Assembly (NCBI GenBank): GCA_002917775.1 | Contig: KZ627160.1 | Span: forward strand, 434,224 to 498,223 | Length of the DNA: 64,000 bases | Reading direction: 5' to 3' | Source of the DNA: Glaciozyma antarctica PI12 | Lineage: Eukaryota; Basidiomycota; Microbotryomycetes; Kriegeriales; Camptobasidiaceae | The notes under the pieces: model-generated | The model's input: the letters and a program-made list of their open reading frames with translations, nothing else | What the model was told of the DNA's origin: nothing | Databases searched by the model: none | Translations under genes and position numbers: made by a program | In this document: positions 1-9,884 of the stretch, one piece after another | Position numbering within the stretch: the stretch's first letter is position 1 | Layout: every line of letters begins with the position of its first letter

Positions 1-1961
1 AGGGGAGGGGAGATGGGAGGAGGGGAGATGGGAGGAGGGGAGATGGGAGGAGGGGAGATGGGAGGAGGGGAGAATGTCGCAGGACGGGAGGTCGGAGGGG
101 GAGGAGAGAACGTCGGGGGAGGAGGAGAGGTCGTCGTCGTCGTCGGGGGAAGTGACGCCGGAGGAGCGGGAGGAGGAGGGGAGATGGTCTTAGGAGGGGA
201 GATAGTCGCGCGAGGAGGAGAGGCGGGGGGAGAGGAGAACGCCAGCACCTCGCCCGGGATCCGCTGCTCGACCTTTCGCGGCGCCGAGAACGCTCCTTGT
301 TCCTCCCTCCGTTCCCCACGCGACGGCGAAGGGTCCCTCGACGCACTTCCCGCTCCCCTCGACCACCCCCTCTTCGGCGAAGGATCCCTCTCCGCCCTCC
401 CCGCCCCCGCTCCATAATTCCCTTCCTCATCCCTCTCCCCCGCTTTCTCCCTATCAAACTTGGTCTCAACGATCGACAACTCCTGCACCCTCCTCACATC
501 CTCCTCCTCCCTCCTCCTCTCCCCCGCGATCCTCTCCCTCTGCTTATGCAACTCGATCGCCTCTCCCACTTCCGTATAAGCGACGAGGAGGAGTGCGAGG
601 GTCGATTCCTCGTTGGTGGGAGGGAGAGCTGCGGGAGGGGGAGCGAGGATTGGGGCGAAAGGGTTGTTGGAAGAGAGGGTTGGGAGAGGGGGAAGGGAGG
701 AACGGGAACGATCGGCGGCGACGGTGGCCCAGGTTAGGGAGGAGGAGAGGCGGTCTTGTGCTTTGAGGCATTTCGCTAGGAATTCCTGTGCGGGGGTCAG
801 TGGGAGAAGGGGGAGAGGAGGAGGGACGCACGGAGACGATCTCGTTCGAAGCGAGTTCCTCAGGAGGAGTGAACGCCACTGCTTCGCTCAGCATCGCCGC
901 ACTCCCTTTCGCGTCCATAGCCTCGCGCCTCAGGTTCTCTAGCTCCTCATCCTGCGTCGGCATACGTCCGTTCGAGCGACGTTGAGCGCGGCGTGGGTCG
1001 GCGGTGGGGACAAAGAGGGGGTCTTCGGGGTCGAGAGGGGAGCCGTTGATGGGCTCGTCAGGGGGCTTGAGCTTGTTCCAGAGGGTTGTGAGAGGGGAGA
1101 GGTCAGAGTCGCGCTGTGGAGTGAAGGTGAGTAGAGAGGAGGGGGAGGGGGAGGGGAGGAGGAACGGACCTGGTACTCGTACGCCAGCGGGGAGAGAACG
1201 CGGAGGATCATCGCTCGCACGCGCGGGTCTGTCTTCTTGGAGGTGTACAAATCCGAGAGCTCGGCGAGGAACTTCTTCGCCGCGATTTGTTCTGCGAGGC
1301 GCAGTCAGCACCTGAATCGCCGCGGTAGAGGATATCGTACGCTTGAACCGCAAGTCGGCGTTACGCATCATGATTCCCATCAAGCGGACCGCACGCTCCT
1401 GCGCCTCCGGTGCTCCATACTTGAGCTCCTTGCGCAAGGATCTCGCCGCCTCCTTTGCCACAGCAGTATCGAGCGAGACATAATCGCACAGCGCAAGGAT
1501 GTACGGAAAGTCGAACGTCTCCGCCGCACAGCTCCATCCTACACACTCGACTCAGCTCCACTCTCCTCGGGCACGACGAGCAGCTCACCGATAACTCCAG
1601 CGACGTTCTCCACCCTCGGCGGTCCCACGGGCCTAGGCAGGGAAGGCTGCGCCGCAATCATCATGTTCCCTCCCGCCCAGCCTGCCCTCGCATGGTCATA
1701 CTGCTGCTCTCCTCCCTGCGACTCCTCCCCCGGGTTCTCCTTGCGTCCGAACGAGAACAGAGGCTTGCGCGTAGGAGGCCCGCCGTTCGGTGGTGCAGAG
1801 CTGGTAGGAGGAGCGAGGGAGGGGTCGGTGGGAGAGTCGGAGTGGGGCTGAGAGAGAGGGGCCCGAGTGTCTTCTGGGGCTTGAGAGGTGGGAGGAGCGG
1901 TGTCGTTGGAGGAGAGTGGGCGAGTGCTCGAGGACTTGGGCGCTCCGAAAAGGCGCTTCAT
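1..1961 (-). CDS. LSB5: LSB5-like VHS/GAT domain endocytic adaptor (partial, runs off left edge)
   Basis: Begins with ATG at 1961 (MKRLFGAP...), followed by a disordered Ser/Pro leader. A VHS domain comes next (CDYVSLDTAVAKEAARSLRK, then GAPEAQERAVRLMGIMMRNA). After that is the GAT half (EFLAKCLKAQDRLSSSLTWA, then ESTLALLLVAYTEVGEAIEL). VHS plus GAT without an FYVE or GAE domain is the layout of yeast Lsb5, a ubiquitin- and Las17-binding protein of the actin/endocytosis machinery. The tail is polyproline with repeated SPPPI units and is still open at base 1, so the C-terminus lies outside the window. Introns lie near 1290-1335 and 1125-1170. The reading frame does not join cleanly at two places, near 1555 and inside the Pro-rich linker near 690-730. 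These may be unrecognised introns or indels. Domain call is firm; the exact yeast name is less so. Confidence 0.65.
12..75. repeat. 15-bp tandem repeat, four units, coding for SPPPI
   Basis: The unit agatgggaggagggg is repeated four times without interruption. On the minus strand it falls in the open C-terminal frame of the LSB5-like gene and reads as successive Ser-Pro-Pro-Pro-Ile units. It is therefore a coding minisatellite making a polyproline ligand, of the sort bound by SH3 or EVH1 domains. Because it touches the window edge, the true copy number is unknown. Confidence 0.85.
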
Positions 1962-2370
1962 GGTGCGGTTTGGAGGGAGGGAAGGCCGAGTGGGGAAGCA
2001 GCGGGTTGTGAGAGCTTCGGCGTCGGTTGGGAGCTGTGGGTGGTAGGGGAGTGCCTCTGGTGGAGTAGGCTCCGACTTGGTGTGCTCTGGTGTAGATTCG
2101 AGTGTCGTTCCTGTTCGTGGCCAGTGGCGTGAAGGAGAGAGGACACCGCCAAGGTCGGAGTGAGCTGAGCCGCAGCGAACACGTCGAGCACCGCCTTCCT
2201 CTCAGCTCCGCGATACCAACGCACTCGACTACGAGGACGCCAGACAAGCCCCGCCGTCGAGCACTTGTTGCCGTTCAAGCCCCACCAGCACGCTCAACTT
2301 CGGCCCCGCCGTGATCGCACCACCTCACACAAACAACAACCCCTTCTTCTCTCCCCGCTCGAAATCAATT
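1962..2370. promoter_or_regulatory. Divergent intergenic region between the LSB5-like gene and the SAP-like membrane protein gene
   Basis: About 400 bp separate two ATGs pointing away from each other, so both core promoters must lie here. The last 60 bases before the rightward ATG are C/T-rich (cttcttctctccccgctcg), a common feature just upstream of fungal starts. No TATA box or known operator was recognised. Confidence 0.5.
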
Positions 2371-3516
2371 ATGCCCGTCTACTCAGGCAAGTCGCCCTCA
2401 CTCCAGTTTGTATGACCCAGCTAACCACGCCCTCGTTTAGGCCAACTCCGCACGAAGCGCAAAGGGGAACTCGAGGAGATCGCTTCAGCTCTAGGTGTCG
2501 CTCTCACCCCAGGCTACGTCAAGTTCGACGTCGAGGAAGGGATTCGCGACTACCTACGCGCCAACGAATCGGCGCGCAAGAAGCCCGCCTTTGCTGGGCT
2601 CTGGGGTGCCATGCTCGAAGGTCGCCGAACTGCCTTCTCGGAACAAGCAGAGGACGACGAGGACGACGCTACGGAGGAGGAAGAGGAGGACGAGGACGAA
2701 GAGGACGACGATACAGGACGAGGAGGAGGTTACCAAGGCTCCCGCCCCTCACGGCTCAGTCGCCCGCCTCGGTTCGCACGTCGTCTCCCCCGCGGCGACT
2801 CCGTCCCACGCGCCTGCGAGCCGGGCGCTCGTCCGCCGTACGGGAAGGAAGACCCTGGCGAGTAGGAGCTCGGCGAACCTTCGTTTGGCGGCGCAAGGTG
2901 TCAAGGAGGGGACTGTGAGCGTCGTGGAGAAGGCGCAGACGGGCCTGTCGAACGCGTGGGTGTTGACAGCCGTGCTGGTGGTTGCTGAGCTGGGGTTCGT
3001 CGCGTACAACGCGATTCCTCTACGACACGTCGTTCGTCCTTTCCTCCTCTCCTCCCTGAATCCTCGCTAACGCGAGAAACGCAGACTCTCGGCCCGCACA
3101 CTTGGCTCTCTCGCTCCCCCACTTCCGCTTTCACCTTTACCCTCCCCCTCCTCTCAGTCCTCTACCACCGTACCTTCCTCCTCCCCCTCCTCTCCTACAT
3201 CCTCACGACCCTCACTCTCCCCCTCCTCCTCTCCCTCCTCACCGCCGCCCCGCGCCGCGCAGCGAGGAAAGGCGTCGCTCCGCCCAACGCGACGGTGTTT
3301 AATATCTGGCGTCTGGCGGTCGTGGTACTGGGACAGTACATCCTTGCGAAGGAGGTCAGCAAGAAGGAGTGGAGCTTTGAGCATGTCAAGGTGCGTTCTT
3401 TCTCCTTTTGAGTATGAGGGAGCTGATGAGGTGTGTAGGGATATCCCGCGATTTCGGTACTGGGAACGACGGTCGCGTTGGTGCTTACGGCGTACGAGGG
3501 TGTTGTGAACAAGTGA
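2371..3516 (+). CDS. SAP-like domain protein with about four membrane spans
   Basis: The first exon is only 16 nt (MPVYS + 1 nt), spliced through a GC-AG intron to QLRTKRKGELEEIASALGVA. This is a SAP-like helix-turn-helix segment that is conserved at the start of fungal proteins of this type. A very acidic stretch follows (about residues 70-95), then hydrophobic spans: AWVLTAVLVVAELGFVAYNA, a span around FTLPLLSVLYH, one around LPLLSYILTTLTLPLLLSLL, and IWRLAVVVLGQYILAKEV. The last exon ends LGTTVALVLTAYEGVVNK, stop at 3514-3516. Introns lie at about 3035-3092 and 3391-3438. The acidic exon and the first membrane span are in different frames, joining near 2710-2725. This is either a 1-nt indel in a GAN/GAG-rich tract or a missed intron. 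The function is unknown; an ER or nuclear-envelope membrane protein is my inference. Confidence 0.6.
2387..2440 (+). other. GC-AG intron separating a 16-nt first exon
   Basis: The exon/intron junction reads ctcag|gcaagt and the acceptor is cctcgtttag, with a ctaac branch site 15 nt upstream of the acceptor. Only this GC donor keeps the frame into QLRTKRKGE. The nearby GT (at 2408) would put the next exon out of frame. Confidence 0.75.
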
Positions 3517-4083
3517 GGGAGAGGGTGGGGGAGACTTTTTGTACGCCGTTGGACTGTCTTGGAAATACGGAATCGGTTGTTGGAAGACGGAGCTGCTGTC
3601 GTGCTGACTACTGCTTCGAGCCGTTCTGCTCACAATACAGGTCGTTCCGCCTCTCTCTCCCTCGTCGTTGGGCTAGTCTTCGTCAAAATCAGCTGCCTTC
3701 GCTCGTAACCTCGCTCCTCTGCGCCTCCTGTGTCGCAAGCTTCGAATTGGACTACCCTTTCCTTCCCCGCGCGTGCACTTCTACGGAATCTTACTATGAA
3801 GCGCAAGGTCGTTGCCGTCAAGGTCCGTTCTCATCAAGAATCCTCGGGAGCGAGGTATTGGGAGGAATTCGCTGGACTTGGGCGGAGGAAGGACGTGCTG
3901 CTATGCCTGTCGTTTTGATACGTTCTCTTAGTCGTTTCTCGCGTCGTTATAGAGACCTTGCAGTACGAAGGGAGCAAGGTGAAGTCCGGAGGAGAATGTA
4001 TGCAGTCAGTCGGCTACTCGAATCTCGCGCCGCGCTCCTCTGCCTCCCGCCGAACACCTCAAGCAGCTGGCGACGCGCACGAG
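3517..4083. other. Intergenic region upstream of PEX6
   Basis: About 570 bp between the stop of the SAP-like gene and the chosen PEX6 start. Short open frames exist on both strands, but none has recognisable protein content or convincing splice signals. It presumably holds the PEX6 promoter and 5' UTR. No specific motif was identified. Confidence 0.4.
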
Positions 4084-7000
4084 ATGGCAGCAGCACCTAC
4101 GGACGGCTCCTACGCCGCCTACCTCTCTCCCCACCCCTCGACGAGCACGACGCTCCTCCTGGTGCCAGAGTTGTGGACGCTCCTCCTGGACCAGCTCAAC
4201 ACGCAGGACCCAGTCGAGCCCACCCAGCTCTCCGTCGCCGTCTCTGCGCGCTTCTCTACTACCTCTGTTGGCCTCAAAGCCGGCAAGAGCCTCAGCAAAC
4301 TCATCGTCTTCGCTCGACAAGCTGACGCGAGCTTCCTCCGGAATCTGGGGAACGAGGTACGTTGCTCCTCTGCCGTGCGCTTCGAGGCACCTACTGATTC
4401 TTTTCTACAGGAGCTGCAGCAGCCGAGTACGATATTTGTACCCCAAGCTCTCCGCACCGCCCACACAGCCATCTTCGGCCGTCCCCGCCCCTCCGAAGAG
4501 ACGCCCCTTCCGACCCTCCTCATCTCCCTCACCCTCACCATCCCCCTCTCCTCCGTCATCCTCCTCTCCCTCGACAACTCGGCCTTTACCTTTGCCTCGA
4601 GCGAACGAACGGCGTTCCTGCTGCTGCTGGAGAAGAAGGGGGAGGTGCTCAGGGAGGGAGAGGTGTTGCTGCTTGAGGATGAGGAGGGCAGGGCGAGGAG
4701 ATGGAAGGTCGCTATGACTGAGCCGGTGCTTCAAGGCGTGGCGCAGAAAGGTCTCACGAGGTTCCTCGTCTTGCCCTCGCCGACGTCGGTCGGGGAACTC
4801 TTGGATGGCGCGGAGCCCGAGGAGGAGGAAGCAGCTTCGGACGACGCGCAGGACGAGTTCAATATCGACGAGTCGTTCCTTGCCAACTCGGTCCTTATCC
4901 CTCCTCGGCTCTCCCTCCCATCCTCCCCCGCGTTCCCGCCTCCTACGAACGGTCTCGCCCTGACAAATGGCTACCTCAACCACTCGACCCCCGCTCCTCG
5001 AGCACCGCACGGAACCCTTGTCACGCCATTCGAGCTTCAGCAGCCCGTACCCGCAGAGCTACTCGTTCCGCGACCCACCGAGGAGGAGGACGATACGCCG
5101 AGGGTGTACCTCCGTACGGCGGACTTGGGACGCTTGGGAGTTTTCAGTGGCGATTGGGTCGTGGTGGAGAGGGAGGAGGAGGGGAAGGAGCAGCAGAGAA
5201 GGCTGGTGAGAGTGTTTGCGAGCGAGGGAGTCGTCGAGGACACTGGAGCGAACGATGGGTGCGTTCACTGCTTTCCTATGCCGTCGCAGCTATTGACCAA
5301 CTCGTACAGATCGATTCACGCGCACTTCCCTCCAGCCTTCCTCCATAACCTCGCTCGCTCCTCCTCCACCACCACCGCGACTCTCACTCTCTCCCCATCC
5401 CGCTTCCCCTCCCCCGCCTTCCCCGTCGCCCACTCCCTAACTGTCGCCCGCGTCGCCTCCCCTCACTCCGTTCATCGCGCGTACCAGTCCCTCTTCCTCG
5501 ACGGCCTGAAGGAGTACTTCAAGAACTCGAAGCGAGTGCTCAAGAAGGGAGACCTCATTGCGGTGGGCATCTGCGAGGAGGCTGCGAGGTATGCGGAGGG
5601 GAAAACTGAGGACCCTGATGTTGAGTACGTTCTTCCCTCTTCCTCCCTGAATCCCAGCTGACGAACGGGATCGCAGGCTACCCGTCTCCTCCACCACCCC
5701 TACAGCCGTCGTCTTCTTCCAAATCACCTCTCTCGAACTCTCTCCCTCTGCGAACGTTGCGACGCGGGTTATGGGAGGTTCGGAGTGTTCGGCATGCTGG
5801 CGGATCAGTTGGCGGCGGGAGAGTTGGGATGCTGCGTCGATCCCAAGGTCACGAAGCTCGTGCAGACGGGGTTGGAGCGAAGCTTGGTGCCGGATGTCGC
5901 TGGGTTCATGGGTCTTCGTAAGTCGCTCGCTCGCACGTACGATTCTAAGCTGACAGCGTTTGCAGCCGATATCACGGTTGTCAACACCGCACCGTCGTTG
6001 CTCGGAGACCCTACGCCCACTTCGAGGTTGTTCGAATACGTTACGGCGGCCCTGCGTCCAGGAGCAGACGACTATGATCTCCACCTCACAGTGCTCGTCA
6101 AGGGCGCTCGCGGCTCTGGAAAGCGGTCCGTCGTTCGATCCGTCGCGCGCAAAACTGGCTTCCATCTTCTTGAGGTGCGTGGTTCTTTCGCGCGTGCGAG
6201 GAGGAAGCTGATGCGGTGTGATAGTTGGATTGCTTTGAGCTGCTGGGGGAGACGGAGCTTAAGACTGAGGGGCACTTGCGAGCGAGGATCGACAAGGCGG
6301 TTTCGTGCTCGCCTTGCATGCTGCTGCTGAGGAACGTCGAGGCGTTGGCGAGGAAGAGTCAAGCGCTGGAGACGGGTCAAGGTGCGTGATTCTCTCAGTC
6401 GGCTGGTAGCCATTGCTGACGTGCGGACTACAGAGCCCGCCATGTCGACCATCCTGCGCGAATGCTTCGCCGTTGCGCGACAAGGCTGGAAGACCAGCGG
6501 CTTCCCCGTCATCATCCTCGCCACGACCTGCGACGTCGACAAGATCCCCACTGGCGTCCTCGGCTCCTTCAAAGAGGAGATCAGCATCGAGGTTCGGGCT
6601 CCCTCCTTCAACCCCTTCGCACTCACTCATCCTCTCTCCTCTCAGGCTCCCGGTGAACCCGAACGACTCGCCATCCTCCGATCCCTCACGACGCACGACG
6701 TCGTAGCCCCCGACGTCTCTCTCCGCGCTCTCGCCATCCAAACCGCCGCTCTCGTCGCCAACGACCTCGTCGACCTCGTTCGCCGAGCTCGCTCCTCTGC
6801 GACCGAACGAATCTTCGCCGCTAGCGAGGGGATCTCGATTGCCGATCTGCAGAATGCGGGAATGGCGTTGACGTCGGTCGACTTTAATAAGGCGTTGGAG
6901 AAGGCGAGGAGCTCGTATTCGGAGAGTATTGGGGCGCCCAAGATCCCGAGCGTCACTTGGGACGACGTGGGAGGACTGGCAAACGTCAAGTCGGATATTC

Positions 7001-8184
7001 TCGATACGATTCAGCTGCCGCTGGAGCACCCGGAGCTGTTTGCCGATGGGCTCAAGAAGCGATCTGGTGCGTTTCGCTCCAGGCCTGATTCATGGAGCTG
7101 TGCTGATGTGTGCGTGCGATCCAGGTATCTTCCGTCTAACTGTCCTCCTGGAACTGGCAAAACCCTCCTTGCCAAAGCCGTCGCGACGTCGTGCTCGCTC
7201 AACTTCTTCTCGATCAAGGGCCCCGAACTCCTCGACATGTACATCGGAGAATCGGAGGCGAACGTCCGGCGGGTGTTCCAGCGTGCACGCGACGCGAAGC
7301 CTTGCGTCATCTTCTTCGACGAGCTGGATTCGGTCGCGCCCAAGAGGGGGAACCAGGGAGATTCGGGAGGAGTCATGGATCGGATCGTCAGTCAGTTGCT
7401 CGCCGAGCTGGATGGGATGGCAGAGGGAAAGGGAGGGACGGACGTCTTTGTTATTGGCGCGACGAACCGACCGGATTTGCTGGATCCAGCGCTGCTTCGT
7501 CCTGGAAGGTGTGTTCTTTCGCTTTCGGCCTTGTTGGGTTGAACTGATTCGTGATGCGCAGGTTCGATCGCATGCTTTACCTCGGCGTCAGCGACAACCA
7601 CGACTCGCAGCTCAAGATCATCCAGGCTCTTACGCGCAAGTTCAAGCTCGACCCCAACATCCAGCTCGAGAAGGTCGCCCAACTCTGCCCGTTCAACTAC
7701 ACCGGAGCCGACTTTTACGCCCTCTGTTCCGACGCCATGCTCAAGGCCATGACGAGGAAGGCAGAAGAGATTGATACCAAGATTGGTGAGTCCGTCGTCG
7801 TCATTTCGCATTCTCGTCGCTGATCAAGTCTCGCTCGCAGCCGACATGAACACTCGACCACCGTACTCGACCGGCTTCGCCCTTACGCCGCAGTACTACC
7901 TCGCCGAACTCGCCACTCCGTCCGAGATCGAAGTCCTCGTCTCGCAACTCGATTTCGAAGCGGCTCTCGCGGAACTCGTCCCGTCCGTCTCGACGGCCGA
8001 GATGCTTCACTACAAGGTTATCCAGGGACGGTTCTCGGGGGAGACGATGAATAGCGATGAGAAGATGGCGCAGAAGCAGTTGGAGATGCCGTTGCCGGTG
8101 GCGAACGGGCGGCAGGGAGGCGAGAGCGATGAGGATGAGGTTGTGCCGCAAAGGAAGGACAAGGGGAAAGGCAGGGCGGATTAG
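4084..8184 (+). CDS. PEX6: PEX6, peroxisomal AAA+ ATPase
   Basis: Pex6 pairs with Pex1 to pull ubiquitinated Pex5 out of the peroxisomal membrane. After a long N-terminal region comes a degenerate first AAA module (VKGARGSGKRSVV; its Walker B region LLLRNVEALAR lacks the acidic pair). A canonical second module follows: VTWDDVGGLANVK, PPGTGKTLLAKAV, Walker B [34 protein letters not shown]. The sequence after it (QALTRKFKLDP...FNYTGADFYALCSDAM) is typical of Pex6 rather than Pex1. I chose the ATG at 4084 (MAAAPTDGSY) because conservation begins there. About ten introns of 50-60 nt interrupt it, e.g. 4354-4411 and 7067-7124. Removing the 7067-7124 intron leaves the D2 Walker A region two bases out of frame, and the first Gly of the P-loop reads as Cys (tgtcctcctgga). 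Uricase lies 325 bp downstream on the same strand, another peroxisomal gene. Confidence 0.92.
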
Positions 8185-8508
8185 AGGATGGCTTAATCGA
8201 CGTTTATTGTGCACTGGCTTGCTGCACTGCTCATCTTCAACAGCGATAGCGAGGGACGAAGTTAAGTCGTCGCCGCCATCTCCGCTCACTTCCTTCCTCC
8301 TCCTCTTCCCGCCGTCTCTCGTCCCTTCCGATAAAGCAGCATCAAACGCCAGCTCTTCCGCTCTCTATCGCCTATCCACCCCAGCTCCAAGTCAGCCGCA
8401 CAGCGTGAGGATCCCCTGCTTGCCCTGGGCTCCCTATCGCCCGCGCTGACCCTCCAGCAGACCTCCCTCGCCACCTCACGCTCACCTCACGCTCAACTCT
8501 GCGTTATC
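8185..8508. promoter_or_regulatory. Intergenic region PEX6-uricase
   Basis: Only 324 bp separate the PEX6 stop from the uricase ATG, so the PEX6 3' end and the uricase promoter share it. The 60 bases before the ATG carry repeated acctcacgctc units. No regulatory site was recognised. Confidence 0.4.
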
Positions 8509-9728
8509 ATGGCAACTCTCGCACACGCACGCTGTACGTTCTGGATCCTGGCGTCGGCCGGCGCGCCTCCGTTGACCTTCTCCCTCCCAAACAGACGGCA
8601 AGGACAAGGTCCGCGTTCTCCGAGTCGTACGCAACGCCGACGGAACGCACGACATTGCCGAGTACATTGTACGGGCGCTACTGGAAGGGTAAGCTACGGC
8701 TGAGGAGCGGCAAGGAGCGCGAGCTGACCCCGCTTCGTCTTTCAGAGAGATTGAACGCGCCTGGACGCATTCAGAGAACAACAAGATCGTAGCAACGGAC
8801 AGCATCAAGAACACCATCTACCTCAAGGCTAAGCAGTCGCCGCACGTTCTCCAGCCCGAATCCTTCGCTCTTGAGCTCGGCCTTCACTTCGTTTCCACCT
8901 ACTCCCACATCCACAAGGCACACGTCGACATCACGATGCTCAAGTGGTCTCGCATCCCTGTCGCTGGAAAGCCCCACAAGCACTCGTTTGTTCGCAACGG
9001 CGACGATAAGCGCTTCACGTCGGTTATGGTCGATGGAACCGCTGGCAAGACCAAGATCTCGGCGACCGTCTCGTCGGGTATCGTGGACCTACTCGTGCTC
9101 AAGACGACGGAGAGTTCTTTCGAGGATTACATCTTTGACGAGTTTACGACTCTCAAGCGTGCGTTTTCTTCCTTTCTCCTCCGCAACGCTAGAACTGACG
9201 CTGTTTCTCTCCCTGCAGCCGTCGACGACCGCATCTTTTCCACTGCTGTCGACTGCAGCTACACCATCAACCTCCCCTCCACCGCACTCACCAAGCCCAC
9301 CCTCCCCTCTCTCGGCATCAGCTTCGATAAGATCTGGAAGTCGGTCGAGACGACGACTCTGGAGGTATTTGCGACGCACAACTCGGCCAGTGTCCAGGCG
9401 ACGCTCTACCAGATGTGCGAGAAGATCATCAAGGACAACATTTTGATTGACGCCGTCTCTTACAAGCTCCCCAACAAGGTGCGCCGGCTCGCACGTCCTT
9501 TGCGAGTTTGTAGCTCATTCCTTGACGCGCAGCACTACTTTGCCGTCGACATGGCTTATTACGGACTCAAGAACACCGCTCCCAAGGACGCCGAAGTCTT
9601 CATGCCTGTGGACGCGCCCAGTGGGTTGATCATCGCGACTGTTGCTCGAGCTCCGTACGTTCCTTTCTCTCTCTCGCTTCGCTCACTCTCCCTAACGAGA
9701 CGCCTCTCGCAGTGCCTCGAAGCTGTAA
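8509..9728 (+). CDS. UOX: Urate oxidase (uricase), peroxisomal
   Basis: Oxidises urate to 5-hydroxyisourate in purine breakdown. The spliced protein starts MATLAHARYGKDKVRVLRVV. It contains the uricase family signature LVLKTTESSFEDYIFDEF followed by TTLKPVDDR. The catalytic elements are the N-terminal Lys of the GKDK region, the Thr in ATDSIKNT, and His in FATHNSASVQATLYQM. The last intron (donor gtacgttc near 9656, acceptor at 9712) joins to an exon encoding PASKL and stop, creating a C-terminal SKL type 1 peroxisomal targeting signal. Without that splice the signal would be lost. About five introns in total, the first right after codon 8. It follows PEX6 in the same orientation. Length, about 300 residues, is normal for the family. 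Confidence 0.95.
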
Positions 9729-9884
9729 ACCTGTCTTGGTACTTGATTTCGTGTAGATAGAGCTGGATTTTTGTTGGAAACCCAGTCGTTGGCCCTCGCA
9801 ATCCACCTCGCGTACTCTCTCCTTCTCGCGAAGCTCACGATTTCTCTCAGCTGCATCTCGAGGCTTTCGAATCCTAATCCCTGT

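Noticed and set aside
13-417. Plus-strand 134-codon Gly-rich ORF
   Set aside because: It is the complement of the proline-rich tail of the LSB5-like gene; composition comes from the repeat.
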